A stretch of DNA of 11,391 bases from an uncultured Candidatus Melainabacteria bacterium (GCA_934747325.1 CAKVGW010000052.1:1-11391); one strand, 5' to 3'. Shown: positions 1 through 7,385, counted from the first letter of the stretch. Numbers and translations: made by a program. Notes: a model not told the origin generated them from the sequence alone.

Positions 1-22
1 TTTACAATAGAAGGAATTAAAA

Positions 23-898
23 ATGGCGCTAAATTTTCAAGATTTGATTCTAAACTTATCACGTTACTGGTCTGAATATGGATGTATTATTCAGCAACCT
101 TATGATATTGAGAAAGGTGCTTCAACAATGAACCCTGCAACTTTCTTAAGAGCATTGGGTCCTGAACCTTGGTCAACAGCTATGGTTGAACCTTGCAGAC
201 GTCCGACTGACGCAAGATATGGTGAAAACCCAAACAGATTGGGACATTATTTCCAATACCAAGTTATACTTAAACCATCTCCAGATAACGCTCAAGAGCT
301 TTATCTAAAGAGTTTGGAAGCTATGGGTATTGATTTAACAAAGCATGACGTAAGATTTGTAGAAGATAACTGGGAATCACCAACCCTAGGCGCAGCAGGT
401 GTAGGTTGGGAAGTTTGGTTAGACGGTATGGAAATCACTCAGTTTACATATTTCCAACAAGTCGGCGGTTTAGAAGTTAAGCCTGTTGCTTTAGAAATCA
501 CTTATGGCTTAGAAAGAATTGCCATGTATATCCAAAACAAAGAGTCTGTTTTTGATATTATGTGGAACAACAATTTGAAATACGGCGATATTTACTTACA
601 AAACGAAATTGAGCAATCAAAATACAACTTTGAATATTCAGACGCAGACAGACTGTTTAAACTATTTGACGCTTACCAAAAAGAAGTTGATAATTGTATA
701 AACGCGGAACTTGTGTTACCTGCTTATGACTATGTTCTAAAATGTTCACACACATTCAACTTACTGGACGCAAGAGGCGTAATCAGTAAAGACGAACGTA
801 TTAACTTTATTAATAGAGTAAGAACTATGGCATCAGCAGTTGCTAAGTTGTACGTTGAACAACGCGAGAAATTAGGTTTTCCACTTCTAAAGAAATAA
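23..898 (+). CDS. glyQ: Glycine--tRNA ligase, alpha subunit
   Basis: Catalytic alpha subunit of the bacterial two-subunit (alpha2beta2) glycyl-tRNA synthetase, a cytoplasmic class II enzyme that charges tRNA-Gly. At 291 residues it has the full family length. Visible landmarks are the N-terminal [12 protein letters not shown] block (5-16), the motif 2 region around [16 protein letters not shown] (55-70) with the following FQYQVILKP strand, the [21 protein letters not shown] segment (126-146), and motif 3 [14 protein letters not shown] (158-171). The ATG is preceded by AGAAGGA at 9-15 with 7 nt spacing, which fixes the start. The beta subunit gene (glyS), often directly downstream in other phyla, is absent here; amino-acid permease genes follow after a 175-bp gap. 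Split glyQ and glyS loci are usual in cyanobacteria. Identification is secure. Confidence 0.98.
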   Translation: MALNFQDLILNLSRYWSEYGCIIQQPYDIEKGASTMNPATFLRALGPEPWSTAMVEPCRRPTDARYGENPNRLGHYFQYQVILKPSPDNAQELYLKSLEAMGIDLTKHDVRFVEDNWESPTLGAAGVGWEVWLDGMEITQFTYFQQVGGLEVKPVALEITYGLERIAMYIQNKESVFDIMWNNNLKYGDIYLQNEIEQSKYNFEYSDADRLFKLFDAYQKEVDNCINAELVLPAYDYVLKCSHTFNLLDARGVISKDERINFINRVRTMASAVAKLYVEQREKLGFPLLKK

Positions 899-927
899 GT
901 GCGATAAATGTGCGCCTGTGTTGCTTC

Positions 928-1046
928 GCCCCTTGCGGGAGAAGCTGGACGGAGTCCTGATGAGGGGTATTTAGCAACTCCCCTCACCCGTATCTGTAAT
1001 GCTCGGCGCAGCCTCGCAAACAGCTACTCCTTCTCCCTCAAGGGGC
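928..1046. repeat. GC-rich inverted-repeat element (MITE/REP-like)
   Basis: The 17-base arms at 928-944 and 1030-1046 are reverse complements with one mismatch (GCCCCTTG-C/A-GGGAGAAG). Between them lies a second hairpin, TGAGGGG (961-967) with CCCCTCA (980-986) around a 12-nt loop. The stretch is visibly richer in G and C than the genes on either side and has no credible coding content. It fills most of the gap between glyQ and the first permease and ends 16 nt before that gene's Shine-Dalgarno. It looks like a non-autonomous intergenic repeat, but could also act as a transcription terminator or mRNA-stabilising structure. No second copy lies in the window, so membership of a dispersed family is inference. 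Confidence 0.6.
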
Positions 1047-1073
1047 TAGGGGAAAATCGATGAAAGGACATAA

Positions 1074-2669
1074 ATGGCACTAAAAAATTTACTAACCAAA
1101 ATGGTTACACGCAAAAATCTTGATGATGCAATTGCAAACGCTGCTAAAGGCGGTTTGGAAAAAACTTTAGGCGTCTGGGATTTAATCATTTTAGGTGTCG
1201 GAGCAATTATCGGTTCAGGTATTTTCGCTGTAGTTGGTATTGCAGCTGCAGGAAGTCCAGACGGAACAAGCCCCGGAGCAGGACCTGCGTTAATCATCTC
1301 TATGGTTATAGCTGCAATTGCTTGTGTTTTTTCAGCATTATGTTATACAGAATTTGCGACAATGATTCCTGTTGCAGGTGGTGCTTATACCTATACTTTT
1401 GCAACATTAGGCGAATTCGCAGCTTGGATTGTCGGTTGGATTTTGATGTTAGAATATGCAATCGGATTTATTGCGGTTGCTTGCGCTTGGACAAACCACT
1501 TTTTACAATTCATAAAAGGATTTTCATTCTTGCCTGCATGGTTTGTAAATCCACCGGTTTGGCTTGTAAATGATTTCCGTTCTGCAGTTAACGTTTGCAA
1601 CCAACAAGGATTGGATGCAAATACAGTTATTCCTCATATAGCAGGAATTCCTTTCTGCATAAACCTTCCGGCTATAATCATGATTGCTATTACAACCGCG
1701 ATTTTGGTTAAAGGTACTAAAGATTCTGCTAAAATGGCGGGAATTATGGTTGCAGTAAAACTTGGCGTAATCGCTTTGTTTGTTTTAACAGGTATGTTTT
1801 TCATTCGTCCTGAAAACTGGACACCTTTTGCACCTTGCGGTTTAGAAGGTGTGTTTATGGGCGCGTTTATAATATTCTTTGCATACATCGGATTTGACGC
1901 TTTGGCAACAGCCGCAGAAGAATGTAAAAATCCTCAAAAAGATTTACCAATAGGCATTTTGGGCTCACTAATTGTAACAACTGTTGTATATGTTTTAGTT
2001 GCACTTGTTTTAACAGGTATGCAACCAACAAGCGGCGTTGCTATTCCTGAAGGCTTATTTAAAGCGCCGATGGCTTATGCAATGACAGCAGTTCATCAAA
2101 ATTGGGCTGCAGGTTTGATTTCAGTAGGTTCATTAGCGGGTTTAACGTCCGTGCTTTTAGTTATGCACATGGCTGCAACAAGAGTTTTGTTTGCAATGAG
2201 CCGTGACCATTTCTTGCCAAGAGTATTCCAAAAAATTCATCCTAAATTGGGAACTCCGCATATATTAACAATAACAGTAGGCGTTGTTGGGATTTTAGGT
2301 ACATTATTATTAGATTTAAATGTAGCTGCTTCACTTTGTAATTTTGGTACTTTTACATCATTCATTATCGTTTGTGTTGCGATTTTGATTTTAAGAAAAG
2401 TTGATCCTGATAGAGAAAGACCATTTAAAGTTCCATTCTGTCCTTGGTTCCCACTTGCCGGAATTATTTGCTGCGGCGGTTTGATGGTTTATTCTATGAT
2501 TGTTGCAAAAGGCGAATCTGCAAAATTGTCAACAGAATTGTTTATAATTTGGGTAATTATGGGTGCTTTGATATACGCATCTTATGGTTACAAAAAGAAT
2601 AGATTGGCTGAACAGTCAGAAAACGTGGAAGAAAACAAAGAAATAGAAAAAGATGTCATTATTAAGTAA
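1074..2669 (+). CDS. APC-superfamily amino-acid permease (CAT-like), first copy
   Basis: Predicted inner-membrane amino-acid transporter of the APC superfamily, most like the cationic amino acid transporter (CAT)/YfnA branch; 531 residues, with about 12 hydrophobic segments. Diagnostic features are the unwound helix 1 motif GAIIGSGIF (43-51), the helix 2-3 segment MIPVAGGAYTYTFATLGE (97-114), the helix 6 signature FFAYIGFDALATAAEE (268-283) followed by KNPQKDLP, the TRVLFAMSRDHFLP loop (369-382) and RERPFKVPFCPWFP (447-460) between late helices. A charged tail (about 508-531) follows the last helix. The ATG has AAAGGA at 1063-1068 with 5 nt spacing. Its 3' end overlaps the next permease by 17 nt. 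The substrate cannot be read from sequence; cationic or small neutral amino acids are both possible. Confidence 0.93.
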   Translation: MALKNLLTKMVTRKNLDDAIANAAKGGLEKTLGVWDLIILGVGAIIGSGIFAVVGIAAAGSPDGTSPGAGPALIISMVIAAIACVFSALCYTEFATMIPVAGGAYTYTFATLGEFAAWIVGWILMLEYAIGFIAVACAWTNHFLQFIKGFSFLPAWFVNPPVWLVNDFRSAVNVCNQQGLDANTVIPHIAGIPFCINLPAIIMIAITTAILVKGTKDSAKMAGIMVAVKLGVIALFVLTGMFFIRPENWTPFAPCGLEGVFMGAFIIFFAYIGFDALATAAEECKNPQKDLPIGILGSLIVTTVVYVLVALVLTGMQPTSGVAIPEGLFKAPMAYAMTAVHQNWAAGLISVGSLAGLTSVLLVMHMAATRVLFAMSRDHFLPRVFQKIHPKLGTPHILTITVGVVGILGTLLLDLNVAASLCNFGTFTSFIIVCVAILILRKVDPDRERPFKVPFCPWFPLAGIICCGGLMVYSMIVAKGESAKLSTELFIIWVIMGALIYASYGYKKNRLAEQSENVEENKEIEKDVIIK

Positions 2670-4170
2670 TTTATTAAAATGTAAAAGCCCTCAAGAACTT
2701 ATTGATGAGGGTGCAAACTCGGGTCTGAAAAAGACCCTTAATGTATTTGATTTAATAGTAATTGGTATTGGTGCCGTTGTCGGAACCGGTATTTTTACGA
2801 TTATCGGAAGTGCAATTGTTGGTTCTACGGATGGTGCAGGGGCTGGAACAGCGGTTGTTGTTTCTATGACATTGGCTGCTATTGCCAGTGTATTTTCAGC
2901 ACTCTCTTATTCCGAAATCGCAGCAATGATTCCTGTTGCAGGTAGTGCATATACTTATACCTACGCAACGATGGGCGAATTTATGGCTTGGATGGTCGGT
3001 TGGATTTTGATGCTTGAATACGCAATCGGAAATATCACCGTAGCAAGCGCTTGGACAGGATATTTTGTTCAATTCTTAAAAGGCTTTAAACATATATTGC
3101 CTGCGTTTGTCGTAAATTGTCCGCTTTGGCTGAGAAATGATTATAGAACAATGTACGAACTTTGCAACAGATACGGCTGGGATGTACATGATAAAATGCC
3201 GTTTATGCATTTACCTTTGGGGATTGAAATTCCATTTGCAATAAATATCCCTGCAATAGCAATTGTTTTAATATTAACAGTTTTATTAATAAAAGGCGTT
3301 AAAGAATCTACAAAAGTTGCAACAATTATGGTAGGAGTTAATATGTTCATAATTCTTTCATTTATTGTTGTAGGTGCTTTTTATGTTAAACCTGAACATT
3401 GGGTTCCATTTGCACCAAACGGTATGGAAGGTATTTTTACTGGCGCATTTGTAATTTTCTTTGCCTATGTTGGTTTTGATGCAATATCAACAGCCGCAGA
3501 AGAAACAAATAATCCTCAAAGAGATTTACCTGTTGCAATTATGGGAACGCTTGTATTATGTACGGTTCTATATATTTTAGTTGCACTGGTTTTGACCGGT
3601 GTTGTTCCGCTTAATGCTATTGATACACAAGCACCACTTGCTCATGCAATGAGATTTATTGGTAATAACTGGTATGCAGGTTTGATTTCGGTTGGAGCCT
3701 TGTGTGCGCTTACTACGGTATTATTGATTTATCAATTAGGTACAACAAGAATTTTGTTTGCAATGAGCCGTGACAATTTTTTACCAAAATCATTGAATAA
3801 AGTTCATGATAAATTCCAAACACCGCATATTTTAACTTGGATTTCAGGTTTAATTGTTATTGTTTGCGCGTTATTTATGGATTTAAACATTTCAGCAGAA
3901 CTTTGTAACTTCGGAACATTTACATCATTTATTATAATTTGTATTGCTGTTTTGATTTTAAGAAAAACCGAACCAAACAGAGAAAGACCGTTTAAAGTTC
4001 CTTTCTGCCCTTGGTTCCCGATTTTCGGCGTAGTAACATGTTTGGCTTTGATGTATTGCAAATTCAGCGCAAAAGCAACTTCTGCTTTATATTTTATAAT
4101 CTGGCTATTAATTGGCGTTGCGATTTACGCGTTGTATAGTTATAAAGCAAAACGCAGAGAAGAAGGTTAA
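2653..4170 (+). CDS. APC-superfamily amino-acid permease (CAT-like), second copy
   Basis: Paralogue of the preceding gene, 505 residues, predicted inner-membrane amino-acid transporter. It shares the same blocks in the same order: GAVVGTGIF (40-48), MIPVAGSAYTYTYATMGE (92-109), FFAYVGFDAISTAAEE (269-284), TRILFAMSRDNFLP (365-378) and RERPFKVPFCPWFP (443-456). The pair clearly arose by tandem duplication; differences cluster in the N-terminus, the loop before the fifth membrane segment (about 143-195) and the C-terminal tail, which is shorter here. The ATG lies inside the upstream gene and no proper Shine-Dalgarno is seen (only GAAAAAG directly before it), so translation probably depends on ribosomes finishing the first permease. 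Substitutions near helix 1 (GTGI versus GSGI) hint at a different substrate range. The family call is strong; the substrate is unknown. Confidence 0.93.
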   Translation: MSLLSNLLKCKSPQELIDEGANSGLKKTLNVFDLIVIGIGAVVGTGIFTIIGSAIVGSTDGAGAGTAVVVSMTLAAIASVFSALSYSEIAAMIPVAGSAYTYTYATMGEFMAWMVGWILMLEYAIGNITVASAWTGYFVQFLKGFKHILPAFVVNCPLWLRNDYRTMYELCNRYGWDVHDKMPFMHLPLGIEIPFAINIPAIAIVLILTVLLIKGVKESTKVATIMVGVNMFIILSFIVVGAFYVKPEHWVPFAPNGMEGIFTGAFVIFFAYVGFDAISTAAEETNNPQRDLPVAIMGTLVLCTVLYILVALVLTGVVPLNAIDTQAPLAHAMRFIGNNWYAGLISVGALCALTTVLLIYQLGTTRILFAMSRDNFLPKSLNKVHDKFQTPHILTWISGLIVIVCALFMDLNISAELCNFGTFTSFIIICIAVLILRKTEPNRERPFKVPFCPWFPIFGVVTCLALMYCKFSAKATSALYFIIWLLIGVAIYALYSYKAKRREEG

Positions 4171-4173
4171 GTC

Positions 4174-4311
4174 AATGGAAAATTGAAAGTGGAAAATTGT
4201 TAATGGTGCAAAAAATTGCACCCTACAATTTTTTGTACAAGTACGTTCAATATTGAATGTATAGCAACTTGAAAATCTTTTTAAACAATTTTCCACTTTC
4301 AATTTTCCATT
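4174..4311. repeat. AT-rich element with perfect 28-bp inverted repeats
   Basis: Arms at 4174-4201 and 4284-4311 are exact reverse complements over 28 bases and enclose 82 bp. Within the arms TGGAAAATTG recurs with a 14-base period; on the right side the complementary CAATTTT core appears three times (4286, 4300, 4314). The interior carries a 7-bp hairpin, GGTGCAA (4205-4211) with TTGCACC (4216-4222), and the palindromes TTGTACAA (4233-4240) and TTCAATATTGAA (4246-4257). There is no coding content. The left arm starts 4 nt after the second permease stop and the right arm ends 30 nt before the next promoter. A miniature mobile element or dispersed intergenic repeat is the likely identity; RNA of this region would fold into a long stem and may end permease transcription. 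Confidence 0.7.
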
Positions 4312-4340
4312 TTCAATTTTAATAACTCTTTTGTTCTTTC

Positions 4341-4369
4341 TTGGCATTTATACTCAACTATGTTATAAT
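4341..4369 (+). promoter_or_regulatory. Near-consensus sigma70 promoter with extended -10
   Basis: TTGGCA (4341-4346) and TATAAT (4364-4369) are separated by exactly 17 nt, and TG at 4361-4362 adds an extended -10 element. The predicted transcription start, about 7 nt after the -10, falls on the G at 4376, which is also the first base of the GTG proposed as start codon of the following gene. The promoter therefore implies an mRNA with little or no leader. Confidence 0.8.
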
Positions 4370-4375
4370 TTTTTT

Positions 4376-5470
4376 GTGAGAGATTTATTAAGAATATTAT
4401 TGGTTGGGATGGTTATGTTTATTGCTCCGTTTGCTATGGCGGAACAGTATAAAGTGCTTGTTATTCCTGATAATATTGTAACTGATAATGAAGCCGTTGA
4501 CTCTTATATTTATAATGCTACTTCTGAATTTTTCGCAAATGAAGTTATTAATTTGTTGAACCAAACAGATTATATTAAATCACCTACTGTGAGCGAAGAA
4601 AGAAAACTTTTGAAAAGTAATCCGTATTATATGATACCGGCAAGAAATCTCACAAATCGTTTTAAAACATCATATAATGTGGATTATACACAATTAAAAA
4701 AAATTTCTAATCAGGCTAGATATGTTTTGTTAATCACATCTTCAATTGATTCAGAAAATTATATCTTAAGAAGAACGTTTTGGGATTTTGTAAATATCCC
4801 TGGTGCAACAGTTGTTGATCCTGCATATAAAATTAATACTTATGCAGTTCTAATTGATTTGCAGAAAAATGTTGCTTTGTGGTCAAACACTTTCTATAAA
4901 ACCATAAGTGTTGTGGAAAATAGAATCATAACAAGAGGTCCATCACCTCAAACAGAACAGCTTCAAAAAATTAGAGATTATTCAAGAATGCTTTGCCCTG
5001 AAATTGCACAAAATGTGCAGGAAAGAGTTTTACCACCTGCTACTTATGCAAAAGAATCCAATCAAATTTATTATGATATGGGTAATTTTGATAACGTGTT
5101 TACTAAAAAATACAGAAGATGGCACAAAGAAGGCGGAAAAGATTACGCTGTTGCTAAATCCAGAGTAGATGCAAAAATTGCTGATACTAAAGATAAAATT
5201 AATGACACAAAAGAAAAAACTAAGTCTAAATATAAACAATTTAAGGAAGATAGAGAACAAAAAGCTAAAGAAAAGGCTTTGCAAAAACAACTTGAAGTTA
5301 AAGCTGAACCTGTAAAACCTGTAGAAAACGGCATTCAAAATATTAACTATAAAAAACCTACGTTACAGGATGAAAGCTTGTATCAACCAATTAACCTTAA
5401 AAAAACAAGAAAAAATAATTTGTACGGTGATTTTGACCCATCAAGACCACCTCTAAGAGATTATAATTAA
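4376..5470 (+). CDS. Exported protein of unknown function with charged helical C-terminal region
   Basis: Unrecognised protein, 364 residues from the GTG at 4376. The N-terminus is a classic Sec signal peptide: MRDLLR, a hydrophobic core, then AMA-EQ, with likely cleavage after residue 22, so the mature protein is periplasmic or surface-associated (there is no lipobox Cys). Residues 23-185 look like an alpha/beta domain: YKVLVIPDNI strand, helical ANEVINLLNQ, YVLLITSSID strand, TYAVLIDLQKNVALW hairpin. This recalls the CsgG/LpoB-type fold of periplasmic partner proteins, but that is only an impression. Residues 255-307 are a Lys/Asp/Glu/Ala-rich amphipathic helix (KIADTKDKINDTKEKTKSK), followed by a Pro- and Lys-rich, probably disordered tail. 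A reading frame extends upstream to a TTG at 4331, but that lies ahead of the promoter. ATG 4409 is possible but would remove the basic end of the signal peptide. Confidence 0.8.
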   Translation: MRDLLRILLVGMVMFIAPFAMAEQYKVLVIPDNIVTDNEAVDSYIYNATSEFFANEVINLLNQTDYIKSPTVSEERKLLKSNPYYMIPARNLTNRFKTSYNVDYTQLKKISNQARYVLLITSSIDSENYILRRTFWDFVNIPGATVVDPAYKINTYAVLIDLQKNVALWSNTFYKTISVVENRIITRGPSPQTEQLQKIRDYSRMLCPEIAQNVQERVLPPATYAKESNQIYYDMGNFDNVFTKKYRRWHKEGGKDYAVAKSRVDAKIADTKDKINDTKEKTKSKYKQFKEDREQKAKEKALQKQLEVKAEPVKPVENGIQNINYKKPTLQDESLYQPINLKKTRKNNLYGDFDPSRPPLRDYN

Positions 5471-5606
5471 GATTATCTTTTTTGCAGAGCCCTTATTATC
5501 ACAGGCTTTCAGGATTTTATGTAAATTTTTGTAACAATTCCAAAGAAAATCCTAAAGTTTTCAAAAATTATGCCGATATACATGGCACAGGAAACAAAAG
5601 GAAAAA

Positions 5607-5611
5607 AGGAG
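5607..5611 (+). promoter_or_regulatory. Shine-Dalgarno fixing the start at 5621
   Basis: AGGAG within AAAGGAGA, 9 nt before ATG 5621. It argues against the longer in-frame start at 5570, whose extra 17 residues include this site. Confidence 0.85.
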
Positions 5612-5620
5612 AACTCAATT

Positions 5621-7159
5621 ATGGGTATGTCAGCATCACAAGCAAGGTTAATCGCTTTAACAGCAAGAATGAACGACATTGAGTATCAAGGTCAACAAAT
5701 TAACCAACAAAGAACAACTTTATCAAACCAAGTTAACGCATTATATAACCAGTTGCTTGAAATGAGCGTACCAACACCTCCTTCAACTTCTGATTATACA
5801 AAAGTTCAATACTCAGGAACAGCAGATGCTTCTAAATTCACTTTAGGCAACGTAGTTCCAACCGGTAAGAATGATATAGGTGATAATACTTATACAGTAC
5901 AATTTAATTATAAAAGATCAGGTAATTCTGTTTCTAAAAGTACTACTCAAGCTCAAGTAAAATCAACCCCAAAAACAATTGGTGTAAAATCTGCAACCAA
6001 TATAACAAAAACGTATCTTAAAACAACAACAACCAATAAAGCCGGTGATGCTATTGAAACATCAACAGGTTTAGATAAAGATACACAAGTTTTAATTAAA
6101 GTTACAGATGCAACTAAACTTGCTAATTTAAATTATAGCAATCATAATGTCTTTGATGCTAGTGGTAAAGAATTATCATCAATTCCTGAAAGTGGTGAAG
6201 CTTATGTGTCTTGCAAACTTTCAAATTTAACAAATGATGACTATAATAATTTAGTAGAATTAAGTGATGATAAATACACAAATGTTTACAAAAACGCAAC
6301 AGAAACAGGTTTTGATGATTCACTAGATACTAATAAAGATATCTCAGATCAAAGTTTGTACATCACAAATGACACTGACAAAACTTTGAAGGCTATTACC
6401 ACTGTCGGAGAATTAAAAAAAGCAATGGAAGACGGCTCAAATATTGTATTGTTAGATGCAACAGCAAATGGCGATTACGAAAATCCAAATTATACTAAAG
6501 GCACAACTGGAATGTCAGTAGGTACAATGCCAGTGTACAAAATGAGCGATGCAGAAGTAAAAACAAAATTAAGTTCAAGCTATGATGAATATTTAACCTC
6601 ATTGAAAAATGCTTTTCCGGAAGAATTTGATTCTGAAACTGATTTGGAGAATGTAGCATCTAAATTTTATGTTTATATCGAATACTCAAATGGTTCTATC
6701 AAGCCTCACTTTATTAAGAAAGATGAAATTTCTCAGCTTGATAAAAATGAAAAAGTTGTAAGCCCTTATGACTACGTTGCAGATGGAACTTATACACAAA
6801 CAGATACTAAAAAAGAATGTCAATTAGAATTTGATGCAACATCAGGAAGAATTACTAAAGTTGGTATTCCTGATGGAAAAGGTCAAGTAAGCTGGATTGA
6901 TGTCCAAGCTGAAACTGTAACCGATCAAAATGCTTACGAAGATGCTTTCAATGATTATGAATATCAAAAGAATGTTTATGATAAAAAGCAACAAGAAATC
7001 AACGCAAAGACTTCTATCGTACAACAACAAGATAAGAACTTGGAATTGAAACTTACAAGACTTGATAACGAAAGAAATGCGGTAAACACAGAAATTGAAG
7101 CTGTTAAGAAAGTTGTAAGCGACAACATCGAAAAATCTTATAAAACATTCTCAGGTTAA
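5621..7159 (+). CDS. Unknown 512-residue protein: helical ends, long low-complexity beta-type middle
   Basis: Not assignable to a named family. The ends are strongly helical: residues 3-49 (MSASQARLIALTARMNDIEY and onward) and 436-511 (Gln/Lys/Asn/Glu-rich heptads through LDNERNAVNTEIEAVKKVV). Residues 50-430 are rich in Thr, Ser, Asp, Asn, Lys and Tyr, with alternating strand-like stretches such as YTVQFNYKRS and DTQVLIKVTD, and contain only two Cys. There is no signal peptide, transmembrane segment or lipobox. Paired terminal helices around a variable middle are the layout of flagellin, hook-associated and similar axial proteins, which self-assemble through their ends; no flagellin sequence signature is present, so this is analogy only. 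I recall similar N-termini among hypothetical proteins of gut Melainabacteria. The gene is monocistronic by spacing, with a strong hairpin 109 bp downstream. Start chosen from the AGGAG 9 nt upstream. Confidence 0.85.
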   Translation: MGMSASQARLIALTARMNDIEYQGQQINQQRTTLSNQVNALYNQLLEMSVPTPPSTSDYTKVQYSGTADASKFTLGNVVPTGKNDIGDNTYTVQFNYKRSGNSVSKSTTQAQVKSTPKTIGVKSATNITKTYLKTTTTNKAGDAIETSTGLDKDTQVLIKVTDATKLANLNYSNHNVFDASGKELSSIPESGEAYVSCKLSNLTNDDYNNLVELSDDKYTNVYKNATETGFDDSLDTNKDISDQSLYITNDTDKTLKAITTVGELKKAMEDGSNIVLLDATANGDYENPNYTKGTTGMSVGTMPVYKMSDAEVKTKLSSSYDEYLTSLKNAFPEEFDSETDLENVASKFYVYIEYSNGSIKPHFIKKDEISQLDKNEKVVSPYDYVADGTYTQTDTKKECQLEFDATSGRITKVGIPDGKGQVSWIDVQAETVTDQNAYEDAFNDYEYQKNVYDKKQQEINAKTSIVQQQDKNLELKLTRLDNERNAVNTEIEAVKKVVSDNIEKSYKTFSG

Positions 7160-7172
7160 TAATTGAATATGG

Positions 7173-7204
7173 ATTGCAACGAAAATCAAAGATTTTCTCG
7201 CAAT
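7173..7204. repeat. Small imperfect palindrome, intergenic repeat-like
   Basis: GAAAATC (7181-7187) and GATTTTC (7191-7197) form a 7-bp stem around AAA; ATTGC (7173-7177) and GCAAT (7200-7204) extend it after a small internal loop. The ATTGC...CGCAATGAC layout resembles short palindromes scattered between genes in many bacteria. It lies just downstream of the 512-residue protein gene. Confidence 0.4.
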
Positions 7205-7267
7205 GACAACCAGCTTGTAATCAACAAAATATCACTCCCGTTAAGGGATTACATAGTCGAAAAAGAA

Positions 7268-7292
7268 CGATAGCCCCGACGAGGGGCTATCG
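7268..7292 (+). terminator. Probable rho-independent terminator
   Basis: A perfect 10-bp stem, CGATAGCCCC (7268-7277) with GGGGCTATCG (7283-7292), around a GACGA loop, followed by CCTTATTA rather than a clean T run. It is the most stable short hairpin in the window and sits between the 512-residue protein gene and rph. The weak T tract leaves some doubt about efficiency. Confidence 0.65.
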
Positions 7293-7303
7293 CCTTATTA
7301 TAA

Positions 7304-7319
7304 ATGAAATATATTTCAT
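7304..7319. promoter_or_regulatory. Perfect 16-bp palindrome upstream of rph (possible operator)
   Basis: ATGAAATATATTTCAT reads identically on both strands and lies 17 bp before the likely -35 of rph. It is all A/T apart from one G and one C, so chance is a real alternative. Confidence 0.3.
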
Positions 7320-7336
7320 CATATTAATTTTTATAA

Positions 7337-7365
7337 TTGTTTTTTTACTCTGTCAATGTTATTTT
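7337..7365 (+). promoter_or_regulatory. Possible rph promoter
   Basis: TTGTTT (7337-7342) and TATTTT (7360-7365) with a 17-nt spacer and TG at 7357-7358, an extended -10. Each hexamer is a partial match (3/6 and 4/6) in AT-rich DNA, so support is moderate at best. Confidence 0.35.
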
Positions 7366-7385
7366 ATAGAAAATGCTTTATCTAT

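Noticed and set aside
730..987. Minus-strand open frame across the end of glyQ and the GC-rich repeat
   Set aside because: It overlaps a certain gene and its N-terminal part is just translated repeat sequence; Pro/Arg/Ser-rich frames are common in such elements.
4108..4347. Minus-strand open frame of 79 residues over the AT-rich inverted repeat
   Set aside because: It is built from the inverted-repeat arms and the end of the permease, with no ribosome site or recognisable protein features.
4331..4375. Longer TTG-initiated N-terminus for the exported protein
   Set aside because: The TTG lies upstream of the promoter's -35 and -10, and the added residues would bury the signal peptide.
5030..5338. 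Phe/Ser-rich minus-strand open frames opposite the charged helix region
   Set aside because: Low-complexity antisense of a Lys/Glu-rich coding stretch; no start signals, and the plus-strand gene is well supported.
5511..5553. 8-bp stem AGGATTTT/AAAATCCT with a 27-nt loop ahead of the 512-residue protein gene
   Set aside because: The long loop and lack of a T tract make it weak as a terminator or riboswitch; it may be chance in AT-rich DNA.
5482..5682. Short plus-strand frame of 66 residues between the two unknown genes
   Set aside because: Runs out of frame into the 512-residue protein gene, has no Shine-Dalgarno and no recognisable composition.
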